Source of the DNA: a virus
Length of the DNA: 64,000 nucleotides
Virus record (IMG/VR): IMGVR_UViG_3300042339_001097
Coordinates: 1-64,000 of that record
Direction: 5' to 3' (one strand)
A program made the translations under genes and the position numbers. The notes under the pieces are model-generated. The model was given only the letters and a program-made list of their open reading frames with translations, was not told the DNA's origin and did not search any database. Below are positions 6,927 through 14,799 of the stretch, piece after piece (position 1 is the stretch's first letter; each line of letters opens with the position of its first letter).

Positions 6927-7391
6927 ATGAAATTAACAAATAAACAATTGGTTAAGTGTAATGAGACATTAAAAGATTTTGTATGTCTTATCCCACGATA
7001 TTTGGAAGTTAAGGACAATGATGAATTGTATGATATGTTCTTGTCTAGAAACCGAAACCCATTATTTGATTTAACCAATACCAAGTTTTGGGAAACAGGT
7101 TTATCCTCAAATGGAGCAAAGGTTAATGGGGTTAAAGTTGTAAAGGACCACTACATTCCCCGAAAGATTGCTATGGGATATATTATGGAAGAGTTAAGTA
7201 ATAATCCTGAGATTAGTTTGAATGATTTTGTGTTGTTATGTAAAAAATATGCCTCTACTGTTTCTTTATCCGAAGATGAACATTCTCTAATTACGATTAG
7301 AGCCAAAAACACTGGCAAATGTAATTATGAGTTCTACTCTGAATGTGGAATTATTATTGAAGGAATGGATGACCTTGTTGTGAATTTATAA
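6927..7391 (+). CDS. unknown 154-residue protein
   Basis: It begins MKLTNKQLVKCNETLKDF and has a helical N-terminal half (YLEVKDNDELYDMFLSRN) and a middle section with KVVKDHYIPRKIAMGYIMEEL. I do not recognise a family. A start 42 bases upstream is open, but that would place the promoter element and the dispersed repeat inside the gene, so the ATG at 6927 is used. Confidence 0.6.
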   Translation: MKLTNKQLVKCNETLKDFVCLIPRYLEVKDNDELYDMFLSRNRNPLFDLTNTKFWETGLSSNGAKVNGVKVVKDHYIPRKIAMGYIMEELSNNPEISLNDFVLLCKKYASTVSLSEDEHSLITIRAKNTGKCNYEFYSECGIIIEGMDDLVVNL

Positions 7392-7397
7392 AAATTT

Positions 7398-7769
7398 TTA
7401 AGGTTTTTGCTTAAGAATATGTGGAATTAGATATTCGTATTTTGTTCCTAACAGAAAGTTAGTAATAAATTCTTTTTCTTCTTTGTGTATACCGATGGCC
7501 AATTTTATTTCGTCCTCGTATTGTGGACCATATGAGCTCCATCTGTAGTCTCTGATTAAATCATCTAACTTAATGAAATTATTATGGAAATCTTCATGTT
7601 TTAAATAAACATCTCCATCTTCAGTTTCTAACATATCTATATTTTCATAGTACTTGTTAAGGTAGTTATCTTCTCTAACGATATTTAAATCATTTTTGTC
7701 AGCATAATTAAATTCTGACTTAGATTCCATTAATACTTTAATTCTTTGGATGCTTTCATGTAGGTTCAT
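7398..7769 (-). CDS. tagged acidic protein of unknown function
   Basis: The 123-residue product starts MNLHESIQRIKVLMESKS, which contains the L-M-E-S site found in other local tags (NLMES at 9411 and 12165). The rest is acidic and Tyr-rich (YYENIDMLETEDGDVYLKHEDF). TATTTAT(A) lies on the coding strand between the ATG and the dispersed repeat. A longer reading from 7808 would run through those elements and is rejected. I infer packaging from the tag; no other function is suggested. Confidence 0.6.
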   Translation of the reverse strand: MNLHESIQRIKVLMESKSEFNYADKNDLNIVREDNYLNKYYENIDMLETEDGDVYLKHEDFHNNFIKLDDLIRDYRWSSYGPQYEDEIKLAIGIHKEEKEFITNFLLGTKYEYLIPHILKQKP

Positions 7770-7788
7770 ATATATAAATATTTTAAAA

Positions 7789-7827
7789 TTTTTTTTCCGT
7801 TGTTCCAATCCCCCTACCCCCTTTTTT
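7789..7827 (+). repeat. dispersed intergenic element, copy 2
   Basis: Identical to copy 1 over the CCGTTGTTCCAATCCCCC core and following C and T runs. It lies between two divergent tagged genes. Confidence 0.7.
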
Positions 7828-7859
7828 GTTTTGGGATGTATTTATTATAAAATATTAAT

Positions 7860-8240
7860 ATGAAAAAAGTTATAACATTAACTGAATCAGATTTGGTTAA
7901 AATAGTTAAAAGAGTTGTTAAGGAAAATAGGTATGAAGAAAAAGATATTTTCATATCTGCCGGATTTAAGGGTGTTAGAAATAAAGTTGGTGAAACGGCT
8001 TCACCACAGAGTATTATTGAGTTATATAATGAGCATGTTGAAGGAGGTACCCCGTTGATGAAATATCTTGGACGTGATATCTTTTTGAATGTTAATGATG
8101 AGGAGGTTGATAAATATACAGTTCTTGACGAGTTGAATTATGTCCTTCTTGGTAAAGAAGATGAAGAAGAAGATGATAATCGTCAAAGCTTTAAGGAAAC
8201 CGGTAGACATCTCGGATGGTTTAATCCAAGACGTTGGTGA
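7860..8240 (+). CDS. tagged protein, LTESDL family
   Basis: This 126-residue protein opens with MKKVITLTESDLVKIVKR, the most frequent local tag, followed by VVKE/N. Beyond it is an acidic domain (LNVNDEEVDKYTVLDELNYVLLGKEDEEEDD) ending HLGWFNPRRW. The payload is unknown. A TATTTAT motif precedes the ATG and an intrinsic terminator follows the gene, so it is a single-gene late-type unit. Confidence 0.7.
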   Translation: MKKVITLTESDLVKIVKRVVKENRYEEKDIFISAGFKGVRNKVGETASPQSIIELYNEHVEGGTPLMKYLGRDIFLNVNDEEVDKYTVLDELNYVLLGKEDEEEDDNRQSFKETGRHLGWFNPRRW

Positions 8241-8263
8241 TGTAAAACAATATTAAATTATAC

Positions 8264-8290
8264 AACCCCTCCGATGTGAGGGGTTTTTTA
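8264..8290 (+). terminator. intrinsic terminator
   Basis: CCCCTC and GAGGGG arms followed by six T, after the gene ending at 8240. Confidence 0.8.
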
Positions 8291-8299
8291 TTTGGTATA

Positions 8300-8306
8300 T
8301 ATTTAT
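8300..8306 (+). promoter_or_regulatory. late-type TATTTAT motif
   Basis: TATTTAT lies six bases before the ATG at 8313 and directly after a terminator, so this short gap must hold the promoter of the gene. Confidence 0.5.
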
Positions 8307-8312
8307 TGTAAT

Positions 8313-9020
8313 ATGAAAAAGATTGTAAGATTAACTGAATCTGATTTGACAAGAATTGTTAAACGTATTATTCGTGAAAACGAGGAACAACAAATAACTG
8401 ACGAGGTAACCAATATAATTCTTAATAACATATCAAAAGAAGATTTATTAACTCTTGGTAAACTATATAACTCTATTGGGGAAGATGAATTTAAAGACGT
8501 TGCTGAAGATGTTGTTGATAGTGTTATTGAAGGTGATACGGTTAGTGAATCAATAGGTTTTTCTAGAAGGGGTATTACTGTTGATACCGAAGCTGAAAAA
8601 AATAAACTTGAGCTTACAAAAATAATCACACGATTTGCAACTACAGTATTGTCTCTTATGACAGGAGCGGTTACTATTAATACCTTGAATCCACAACACC
8701 AAGACATTGATAGCGCAATGGTTGCTGGTATAATTACCGCCGCATTAGTAGGAACAAACTTATTAACAAGAATACCACATAAGATTGGTACTAAACCACT
8801 ACCTAAAAAATTAAAAGATTCAAGAATGGCTAAATTGGTTGACTCTGAATTGAAAAATTTTGATGACCCAAGAAACACATTAATTCAAGACGCAATTAAA
8901 CATTTAATGGATAAACGAATTCCTGAAACAGTTGCAAGACAATTTATTGAGAACTGGGAAGAAATAAATAATATTAAATTTGTAAGACCTCCTGAAAAAA
9001 GGGTGAAAAGGGCTAAATAA
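8313..9020 (+). CDS. tagged membrane protein, LTESDL family
   Basis: The 235-residue product has the tag MKKIVRLTESDLTRIVKR then IIRE/N, an acidic helical segment, and a hydrophobic region with two possible transmembrane helices (TTVLSLMTGAVTINTL and SAMVAGIITAALVGTNLL, about residues 108-150), then a basic helical C-terminus. A packaged membrane protein could be delivered into the host envelope during infection; that is inference. A start 21 bases upstream would overlap the TATTTAT motif and is not used. Confidence 0.7.
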   Translation: MKKIVRLTESDLTRIVKRIIRENEEQQITDEVTNIILNNISKEDLLTLGKLYNSIGEDEFKDVAEDVVDSVIEGDTVSESIGFSRRGITVDTEAEKNKLELTKIITRFATTVLSLMTGAVTINTLNPQHQDIDSAMVAGIITAALVGTNLLTRIPHKIGTKPLPKKLKDSRMAKLVDSELKNFDDPRNTLIQDAIKHLMDKRIPETVARQFIENWEEINNIKFVRPPEKRVKRAK

Positions 9021-9033
9021 TATTAGGTAGAAT

Positions 9034-9345
9034 ATGAAATACATTATCACCGAGTCTCAGAATTTACAAATGAGGAAAGTTAATTTCTTAAAGGATTATG
9101 TTGAGAACTTATTATCTGAATACGAATGGTTTAATGGTGATGTTGAGATAAAAACAAAAAATTGGAAATTTAGAAATGATACATATCCTGTATATCAAAT
9201 TATACTAAATACAGGTGGTCGTAGTTATCACGCTTATGATGAGGGTTCAGATATTGAAGAAAAGATTGGAACCATGTTTACATTATTATTTCCTAAAGAC
9301 AAAAACGGAGATTCCACTGCGGTGTGGGATGTTATTTTTGTATAA
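9034..9345 (+). CDS. tagged small protein, MKYIITES family
   Basis: It is 103 residues, with MKYIITESQNLQMRKVNF at the start and a mixed alpha/beta domain (WFNGDVEIKTKNWKFRN, YPVYQIILNTGG, YHAYDEGSDIEEKIGTMF). No family is recognised beyond the shared tag. It follows the previous gene after 13 bases without a promoter motif or terminator, so both are likely on one transcript. Confidence 0.65.
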   Translation: MKYIITESQNLQMRKVNFLKDYVENLLSEYEWFNGDVEIKTKNWKFRNDTYPVYQIILNTGGRSYHAYDEGSDIEEKIGTMFTLLFPKDKNGDSTAVWDVIFV

Positions 9346-9348
9346 AAT

Positions 9349-9389
9349 ATTTTTTTCCCGTTGTCCCAATCCCCCCTACCCCTTTTTTA
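9349..9389 (+). repeat. dispersed intergenic element, copy 3
   Basis: Differs from copies 1 and 2 by a few single-base changes in the core (CCCGTTGTCCCAATCCCCCC). It precedes the TATTTAT motif of the gene at 9411. Confidence 0.7.
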
Positions 9390-9399
9390 TTTTATGATA

Positions 9400-9406
9400 T
9401 ATTTAT
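9400..9406 (+). promoter_or_regulatory. late-type TATTTAT motif
   Basis: TATTTAT lies four bases before the ATG at 9411. Confidence 0.45.
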
Positions 9407-9410
9407 TATT

Positions 9411-9716
9411 ATGAACAATATAGAACAATACAAAAACAGATTTTTCAATTTAATGGAATCAACCATTGGTGATGTAAGACCATTATTATCTGAGGCAATT
9501 ATCGAAAAAAAGGCTGAAGAAGATACATGGTGTAAATCAAATTTAACTGACCCTGAAAACCAAATATGTCTTATTAAAACACCATCAAGTGTTGATAAAA
9601 TGACTTGTCAATCACAAACAGGTAACATTGCAAGAGGAAAGGGTTATGTTACTGCAATTAAGATTGATATCGGAGAAACCAATTTTTGTAAGGCGGTTTG
9701 GGAAAAAATGAAATAA
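9411..9716 (+). CDS. tagged small protein, NLMESTIGDV family
   Basis: The 101-residue product carries a second tag type: MNNIEQYKNRFFNLMEST then IGDVRPLLSE/A. The same tag opens the metalloprotease at 12165 and appears internally in the protein at 14800. The rest has four Cys (TWCKSN, ENQICL, MTCQSQ, NFCKAV) that could form disulfides after export or bind metal. Unknown function. The ATG at 9411 follows TATTTAT directly; a longer frame from 9324 would overlap the preceding gene and the repeat element. Confidence 0.65.
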   Translation: MNNIEQYKNRFFNLMESTIGDVRPLLSEAIIEKKAEEDTWCKSNLTDPENQICLIKTPSSVDKMTCQSQTGNIARGKGYVTAIKIDIGETNFCKAVWEKMK

Positions 9717-9734
9717 ATTTATTATTAGATGATT

Positions 9735-9762
9735 AACCCCTCCTATAAAGAGGGGTTTTTTA
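9735..9762 (+). terminator. intrinsic terminator
   Basis: CCCCTC and GAGGGG arms with a 7-base loop, then six T. Confidence 0.8.
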
Positions 9763-9771
9763 TTTATAAGG

Positions 9772-9778
9772 TATTTAT
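9772..9778 (+). promoter_or_regulatory. late-type TATTTAT motif
   Basis: TATTTAT lies six bases before the ATG at 9785, in the short gap after a terminator. Confidence 0.5.
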
Positions 9779-9784
9779 TGTAAT

Positions 9785-10096
9785 ATGAAGTATATTATTA
9801 CCGAAAGTAAGTTAAATGAGGTTATTAAGAAGTACATGGATGCTACCTATGGTGATGTTGAAATGAACATTGACAAAGATGATGGGTATATTCATTTCTT
9901 TAGTAGGAGAGACGTTGATAGTAATGGTCACTCTGTAAGAATTGCCCACAGAAATAATCACGGGACATTATGGATTGATTATTCTTTTTTTGAAAAGATG
10001 CGTGTTTTATTTGGAAATTCGGTGGGTGAAGGTATTGAAAAATATTATTCCGATAAGTTTGGAATAGAAATTAAGAGAATTAACATGGAATTTTAA
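9785..10096 (+). CDS. tagged small protein, MKYIITES family
   Basis: The 103-residue product starts MKYIITESKLNEVIKKYM. The following domain (DDGYIHFFSRRDVDSNG, VRIAHRNNHGTLWIDYSFF, EGIEKYYSDKFGIEIKR) has the same plan as 875-1204 and the N-terminal part of 1693-2487, so these are probably paralogues: tag, small beta sheet, C-terminal helix with a following strand. Function is unknown. Confidence 0.65.
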   Translation: MKYIITESKLNEVIKKYMDATYGDVEMNIDKDDGYIHFFSRRDVDSNGHSVRIAHRNNHGTLWIDYSFFEKMRVLFGNSVGEGIEKYYSDKFGIEIKRINMEF

Positions 10097-10106
10097 AAAG
10101 TTGATA

Positions 10107-10113
10107 TATTTAT
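10107..10113 (+). promoter_or_regulatory. late-type TATTTAT motif
   Basis: TATTTAT lies 17 bases before the ATG at 10131. Confidence 0.45.
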
Positions 10114-10130
10114 ATATAAATTAAAATATT

Positions 10131-10607
10131 ATGAAAAAAGTTATAAGATTAACAGAATCAGATTTGATAAGATTAGTTAAAAGAGTAATTTCTGAACAAG
10201 TACCAGATGACGGATTGTTTTCAGAAGATGAAAAATACATGTTAAAAAAGGACATTGAGCAATTCCGTGACCAAATTTCTATGGTTAGAAAAGAAAATTT
10301 TGAAGAAAAAAAAGAACAAATAAAAACAACTTTAATTTCTATGAAAAACAAACTGAGGTTATTAATTAATCGAACAATTGATAAAGTTAAAGGTAAGATT
10401 GATGAAAAACAAATAAATAACTTAAAACGAAGAGCCGAATTATTGAATAAAAAGTTAGAAGAGTTAGAAACAACTGGTAAAGTTTTTACAAAAGAAGAAA
10501 GAAGACTGATACTTTCGGAGATGGTTGCAATTTTAGGATTGATTGTTGGGTTACCAATCTTATCAAAATTAAATTTACCTAAAGTTTCTACTTTACTTAT
10601 TCCATAA
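10131..10607 (+). CDS. tagged coiled-coil protein with C-terminal membrane segment
   Basis: It is 158 residues: tag MKKVIRLTESDLIRLVKR then VISE/Q, a long charged helical region (residues 40-125, MVRKENFEEKKEQIKTTL, KRRAELLNKKLEELETT) likely to be coiled coil, and a hydrophobic end (MVAILGLIVGLPIL) that could anchor in a membrane. Unknown function. Single-gene unit with its own terminator. Confidence 0.65.
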   Translation: MKKVIRLTESDLIRLVKRVISEQVPDDGLFSEDEKYMLKKDIEQFRDQISMVRKENFEEKKEQIKTTLISMKNKLRLLINRTIDKVKGKIDEKQINNLKRRAELLNKKLEELETTGKVFTKEERRLILSEMVAILGLIVGLPILSKLNLPKVSTLLIP

Positions 10608-10629
10608 TTATAATTTTTAATATTATATT

Positions 10630-10658
10630 AACCCTACCCACAAAGTGGGGTTTTTTAT
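10630..10658 (+). terminator. intrinsic terminator
   Basis: CCCAC and GTGGG arms with a 3-base loop, then six T. Confidence 0.7.
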
Positions 10659-10667
10659 TTAACGATA

Positions 10668-10674
10668 TATTTAT
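10668..10674 (+). promoter_or_regulatory. late-type TATTTAT motif
   Basis: TATTTAT lies 16 bases before the ATG at 10691, after a terminator. Confidence 0.5.
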
Positions 10675-10690
10675 AGTAAACAAACAAATT

Positions 10691-11107
10691 ATGAAACATT
10701 TATTAAATAACTTAACGGAGGAAGAAAAGAACTCCATACGTGGTCAACATACAGGGGGAATGAATGTTGTTACAGAAAACTTTTCAAAATTGATTAACAC
10801 CAAGTCGGGAGATGTAAAATTATTTTTAAAAGAGGACGAAACTGCAACTAAAACAGAATCGAGACAAATTAATAGAATACTTGATGATATCTTGTCTAGT
10901 TTTGAATTTTCAGAAAAAGGAAATGATGAATTAATTGACTTGGCTAATTTTATCATGGAAAAACCTGAAGTTGTTGGAAATTTGATATTGAGTAAATTGA
11001 AAAAAGGTTTCGGAGCGAATCAAGACGATGATAAAGGATTCGGAGTTTATACAACAAAAAGAGACGATTTAAGAGGTCTTGAAGATAAACTAAGAAATCA
11101 AATGTAA
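10691..11107 (+). CDS. tagged helical protein, LTEEEKNSI family
   Basis: The 138-residue product begins MKHLLNNLTEEEKNSIRG QHTGGMN, a tag type shared with 30033 (NITKEEKESIQSKH) and, more loosely, 15352 (LITENERNSILSLY). The remainder is charged and helical (INRILDDILSSFEFSEKG, LIDLANFIMEKPEVVGNL) and ends in an Asp/Lys-rich segment. No family is recognised. Terminator at 11127. Confidence 0.65.
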   Translation: MKHLLNNLTEEEKNSIRGQHTGGMNVVTENFSKLINTKSGDVKLFLKEDETATKTESRQINRILDDILSSFEFSEKGNDELIDLANFIMEKPEVVGNLILSKLKKGFGANQDDDKGFGVYTTKRDDLRGLEDKLRNQM

Positions 11108-11126
11108 AAATAAATATTATAATTTT

Positions 11127-11160
11127 AAAACCCCATTCATTTGTTTGATGGGGTTTTTTG
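11127..11160 (+). terminator. intrinsic terminator
   Basis: AAAACCCCAT and ATGGGGTTTT arms around an 11-base loop, followed by T residues. Confidence 0.75.
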
Positions 11161-11163
11161 TTT

Positions 11164-11171
11164 TATATTTG
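11164..11171 (+). promoter_or_regulatory. host-type promoter -7 element
   Basis: TATATTTG lies four bases before the ATG at 11176, between a terminator and an untagged gene. Confidence 0.6.
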
Positions 11172-11175
11172 TCCC

Positions 11176-11679
11176 ATGGATTTATCTAATTACACAATAG
11201 AACAACTTGTTGAATTGAAAGACAAGATTAATAGTGAAATCTATTCTTTTGAAGACGGATATTTTTATATCTGTAAAATTCATTCCTATGGAAGAAGTTG
11301 GGAAGATAAAGGTATAACAAACCCATATACTCTTCAAGAGTTATGTAATCAGTATGATGGTGATGAGGGTATTCTTAATGTTTACACAAACAACCCTGAT
11401 TTGAATATTTATAACTATGGTGACGTTAAATTCGTTCCCACACGTGAGGACTACGAGAAATGGTACAAATATTCATATGTAAAACGACAAATTCCTAATA
11501 TAGAAAAAGAATTGGAGGAATGGGAAAACCGAGATAATGTTCCATTTAATCGTCGTCCATTATTTGCTCCCATCTATTCAGTTGAAACTTTAGAGGAGTA
11601 TAAGAAAGAAATGTCCGAACTTGAGGGAACATTTGTGGAACCTGTTAATCTTGGTAGATATCTTGACGAAGAAGAGTAA
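11176..11679 (+). CDS. untagged unknown protein
   Basis: A 167-residue protein, MDLSNYTIEQLVELKDKIN at the start, rich in Tyr, Glu and Trp (SYGRSWEDKGITNPYTLQEL, YEKWYKYSYVKRQIPN) with a predicted helical C-terminus. Unlike its neighbours it lacks the tag and uses the host-type promoter, so it is more likely an intracellular early protein. The reading from 11158 is rejected because it would include the promoter element. Family unknown. Confidence 0.6.
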   Translation: MDLSNYTIEQLVELKDKINSEIYSFEDGYFYICKIHSYGRSWEDKGITNPYTLQELCNQYDGDEGILNVYTNNPDLNIYNYGDVKFVPTREDYEKWYKYSYVKRQIPNIEKELEEWENRDNVPFNRRPLFAPIYSVETLEEYKKEMSELEGTFVEPVNLGRYLDEEE

Positions 11680-11697
11680 TTTTTTTGTTTTATAATG

Positions 11698-11704
11698 TAT
11701 TTAT
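11698..11704 (+). promoter_or_regulatory. late-type TATTTAT motif
   Basis: TATTTAT lies 14 bases before the ATG at 11719. Confidence 0.45.
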
Positions 11705-11718
11705 AATAAAACATTATC

Positions 11719-12096
11719 ATGAAAAAAGTAGTAAGATTAACTGAGTCAGATTTAGTAAGATTGGTTAAAAGAGTAATTCTTGAGCAACCACAAAATCCTG
11801 GTTTTTACGATGAGTTAAGAAAAAAAGGTTATAAAATGAAACAAAATTGGAGAGATTTTGCTTTTACAGACCAAAAAATGTATGGAGAAATTAAAGAAGC
11901 TACAAAATTCTTTAACTATGAACCTGATATGATAGTATTTTTTGAAAACGTAAATAAAGGTCCAGCACCAATAAGATTTATAACTGATGGTGAAAAAGTA
12001 TATTTTTTAGAATACAGTTACCCTTCTCAAGTAAAAGAAAACTTCCCAAATCCTTTGGGACCATTTAAGGTTAATGTAATTAAAAAATATTTATAA
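11719..12096 (+). CDS. tagged protein, LTESDL family
   Basis: It is 125 residues: tag MKKVVRLTESDLVRLVKR then VILE/Q, followed by a basic domain (FYDELRKKGYKMKQNWRD) and a beta-rich C-terminus (PAPIRFITDGEKVYFLEY, GPFKVNVIKKYL). Payload function is unknown. It is a single-gene unit with terminator at 12117. Confidence 0.65.
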   Translation: MKKVVRLTESDLVRLVKRVILEQPQNPGFYDELRKKGYKMKQNWRDFAFTDQKMYGEIKEATKFFNYEPDMIVFFENVNKGPAPIRFITDGEKVYFLEYSYPSQVKENFPNPLGPFKVNVIKKYL

Positions 12097-12116
12097 TTTT
12101 TTTTACAAGAATATTT

Positions 12117-12143
12117 AAACCCCACCACGAGTGGGGTTTTTTG
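12117..12143 (+). terminator. intrinsic terminator
   Basis: CCCCAC and GTGGGG arms with a 5-base loop, then six T. Confidence 0.8.
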
Positions 12144-12153
12144 TTTTACAATG

Positions 12154-12160
12154 TATTTAT
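12154..12160 (+). promoter_or_regulatory. late-type TATTTAT motif
   Basis: TATTTAT lies four bases before the ATG at 12165, after a terminator. Confidence 0.5.
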
Positions 12161-12164
12161 TAAT

Positions 12165-13559
12165 ATGAACAATATTGAAAATTATAGAAAAAGATTTTTC
12201 AATTTAATGGAATCTACCATTGGTGATGTTAAACCTTTAATTTCGGAACAAGACCCACCATTTGATGTTAGAAAAATTAATCAATCTGATTATATGCCTA
12301 AATCAGATTATTTGGGTGCGGGTGGGCAATTCCAACAAAACAACACTCGACAAATATCAAAAAAAACAATTGAAGACAACCCTGATTTAAAATTAAAACG
12401 TGATATAGAACTAGCTAATGCAAAAATAAAAAAAGATTTTGAATCACTAAAAATTAAATATGCTCAAGAAATACCATATAAGGAATATTATACATCTCAA
12501 AATAGTTTATTTCAAAAATGGGTTCAACAAAAAATAAAAAATTTAAACCCTACACAATACGCTAAATCAAATTTTTTAAATAAAAGCATTAATTTTTTTA
12601 AAAAATATTTTGATTATAAATCAAAACCTGAAATTATTAATAAAATAATTACAATATCAAAAAAAAATGGAGTTCCTGTTAGTGAGGATAAAGTAAAACA
12701 CGAGATTGATAATCTAATTAGTACATATTTACCATCTATATCATTCAAATTAGATTTTAACTACAATGAAAAAAACCCTAATACAATGATGTATGTTTAT
12801 CCATCATTAGTTGATGGAATTGTATATATATGTACCTTTTCTGACTATCTCTTTGGTGAGGGTTATAAGTTAGACAATCCCGGAATATGGGAAGAATCTG
12901 TTTTACATGAAATTGGTCATTTAGTTGACGGATATTTTAATGAAAATGGAATTAAATTCCACTCTTCAGATAATGGGATAATAAGTTCAAATAAAAAATC
13001 AGAATATCCACATAGTTTATCATCATCTAATTCGTCCTCATCATTTTTAGACTTTGATAAAATTTTTCCTGACCCTGATTCTGATACCCAAATAGATTAT
13101 AGGGTTGATAAACAGGAACAATTTACGAGATTTAAAGTTTTGTTTGACACACTTTCAAAAAAAGGACTTAAAATTAATTCAAATTTAAACAAATTTATTG
13201 ATAGTTTTAAACAATGTTTGTACGATTATACAATTATGATTGGTTATGATGGATGTGGAACAAAAATTGAGAATGGAATTTTAATTCTTGATGAAACGTG
13301 TGAAAGTTTGAATTCGGTAGAGTCTAAGAAAGATTTTTTGCCAATATATGTCAATACGTATAATAATGCATCATTTTATTGGTTATTTAGTTACTACACG
13401 ACTATTGATATTATCAAACCTACACGATATCCTGAAAAAAATAAAATTAAATATTCAATCGATTTAAATAAAATGTACAACGGTTGGAAAAATGAGTATG
13501 TAATGAATATTCCTGATAAACAAAGTCAAGATATAATACCTGATTTCCCTACCGCTTAA
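12165..13559 (+). CDS. tagged zinc metalloprotease-like protein (HEIGH)
   Basis: The 464-residue product has the tag MNNIENYRKRFFNLMEST and IGDVKPLISE/Q, a Lys/Asn-rich helical region, then SVLHEIGHLVDGYF with HEIGH at residues 248-252, the zincin active-site motif, following a WEES segment. A third ligand is not certain; downstream acidic and His residues (FHSSDNG) are candidates. A Ser-rich stretch (SLSSSNSSSSFLDF) follows. The family cuts peptide bonds. Packaging is inferred from the tag; if right, a protease would be injected with the DNA. The start follows TATTTAT; the frame is open 24 bases further upstream but without reason to use it. The next gene follows within ten bases. Confidence 0.7.
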   Translation: MNNIENYRKRFFNLMESTIGDVKPLISEQDPPFDVRKINQSDYMPKSDYLGAGGQFQQNNTRQISKKTIEDNPDLKLKRDIELANAKIKKDFESLKIKYAQEIPYKEYYTSQNSLFQKWVQQKIKNLNPTQYAKSNFLNKSINFFKKYFDYKSKPEIINKIITISKKNGVPVSEDKVKHEIDNLISTYLPSISFKLDFNYNEKNPNTMMYVYPSLVDGIVYICTFSDYLFGEGYKLDNPGIWEESVLHEIGHLVDGYFNENGIKFHSSDNGIISSNKKSEYPHSLSSSNSSSSFLDFDKIFPDPDSDTQIDYRVDKQEQFTRFKVLFDTLSKKGLKINSNLNKFIDSFKQCLYDYTIMIGYDGCGTKIENGILILDETCESLNSVESKKDFLPIYVNTYNNASFYWLFSYYTTIDIIKPTRYPEKNKIKYSIDLNKMYNGWKNEYVMNIPDKQSQDIIPDFPTA

Positions 13560-13568
13560 TTAATTTAT

Positions 13569-14078
13569 ATGTCTGATAATTTTTCACAAAAAGTAATTGG
13601 TTTAATTGATAAAGGAGTTTCTGTTATGGAAATCTCCAAGTTTTTTGGTGGTTTGGAACAATTCATTCAAAAAGTTTCCCAATATCCATATTTAAAAGCA
13701 TTGGTTGATTCAAAGTTAGGTGGTAATATTGAGTTCTATCTTGACGATTTGTCCAAAAGGTACCGACTTCCTGTTCAAATAAAAGCAGTTGAAGAGGCAG
13801 ACGACTACTTTGGAGAAATGTATGACGTTTATGTTGATGTAATAATACCTGAAGTTACTGATGAAGTTGATATTGCAATCTTATATAATTATTTGAAAAT
13901 GTATGAGGATGATACTGCGGATGAATGGGCATTATTGAGTGATAAAAAACTTAATTCAGGTATGACAATGGTACATGTTCTATCAATCAATGGTATTGAT
14001 TGGAGAGATATGAAACGAGTGATTAATACAACAGAAGAAGACGTTGAAGAAATAATCCCTGACGAATACGAAATATAA
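13569..14078 (+). CDS. unknown acidic protein
   Basis: A 169-residue protein, MSDNFSQKVIGLIDKGVS at the start, no tag. It has a helical first half (EISKFFGGLEQFIQKVSQ) and an acidic second half (DDYFGEMYDVYVDVIIPE, TTEEDVEEIIPDEYEI). It sits between the metalloprotease and 14082 with gaps of 9 and 3 bases, so the three form an operon. Not recognised. Confidence 0.6.
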   Translation: MSDNFSQKVIGLIDKGVSVMEISKFFGGLEQFIQKVSQYPYLKALVDSKLGGNIEFYLDDLSKRYRLPVQIKAVEEADDYFGEMYDVYVDVIIPEVTDEVDIAILYNYLKMYEDDTADEWALLSDKKLNSGMTMVHVLSINGIDWRDMKRVINTTEEDVEEIIPDEYEI

Positions 14079-14081
14079 TAT

Positions 14082-14786
14082 ATGAGTAATTTACGTCCCA
14101 AATACAAGGCGTTTTCTAAAGTAATGTCCGTTTATTTTAAGTCAAAAGAGATTCACGGATTAATAATTTATCATGATGACAAATATACTGGTGTTTATTT
14201 GGATAATGAACTAATTAAGGTTCCAATCTTAAAGATAAAAAATCCAAATAACATTCCGTTTTCATACAATGCACTCAGCTCTTTACTTGATGATGAATTA
14301 GATACTGTTGGAAATTTTGCCAATGTATCAATTAAATCATATCAACGTCCATCACTTATAGTATTAAATGATTTCAATAAAGGAGAGTTTTATATTCCTA
14401 AAGAAAATGAAAAAAAATTAAGGAAATGTTTAAATACAGATACCGTTGAGATAAAATACAGAGATAATAACAGCATAATATATACAATATATGGAAAATA
14501 TATTGTTGATGATAACTTTGAAATGTATTGGGAAAGTAGTGAATCTTTTAGAATAGACATCACTTTTGAAATTGAAAAAATATTTGTTGATGACCTTGTT
14601 AGAAAGGTTCATCATTTTATGGAAAATTATGATGATATGGTTCACTTGGTTTATGACATAAAGTATGATAATGATGAATTGTTTGAAAACCCTGTATGGG
14701 ATTGTATTATAGAAAATTTGGGTCAATATAAAACAATGATAAACAGAGACTGGCAATATGTTGATGTGAACATTATTGTATCTTAA
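14082..14786 (+). CDS. unknown 234-residue protein
   Basis: It starts MSNLRPKYKAFSKVMSVY and has alternating beta strands and Asp/Asn-rich loops (IHGLIIYHDDKYTGVYLD, TVEIKYRDNNSIIYTIYG), then a helical Asp-rich part near the end (FMENYDDMVHLVYDIKYD). No tag and no recognised family. It is the last gene of the 12165 operon; a TATTTAT motif for the next gene lies over its stop. Confidence 0.6.
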   Translation: MSNLRPKYKAFSKVMSVYFKSKEIHGLIIYHDDKYTGVYLDNELIKVPILKIKNPNNIPFSYNALSSLLDDELDTVGNFANVSIKSYQRPSLIVLNDFNKGEFYIPKENEKKLRKCLNTDTVEIKYRDNNSIIYTIYGKYIVDDNFEMYWESSESFRIDITFEIEKIFVDDLVRKVHHFMENYDDMVHLVYDIKYDNDELFENPVWDCIIENLGQYKTMINRDWQYVDVNIIVS

Positions 14787-14788
14787 TA

Positions 14789-14795
14789 TATTTAT
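14789..14795 (+). promoter_or_regulatory. late-type TATTTAT motif
   Basis: TATTTAT lies four bases before the ATG at 14800 and just after the stop of 14082-14786. Confidence 0.45.
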
Positions 14796-14799
14796 TAGT

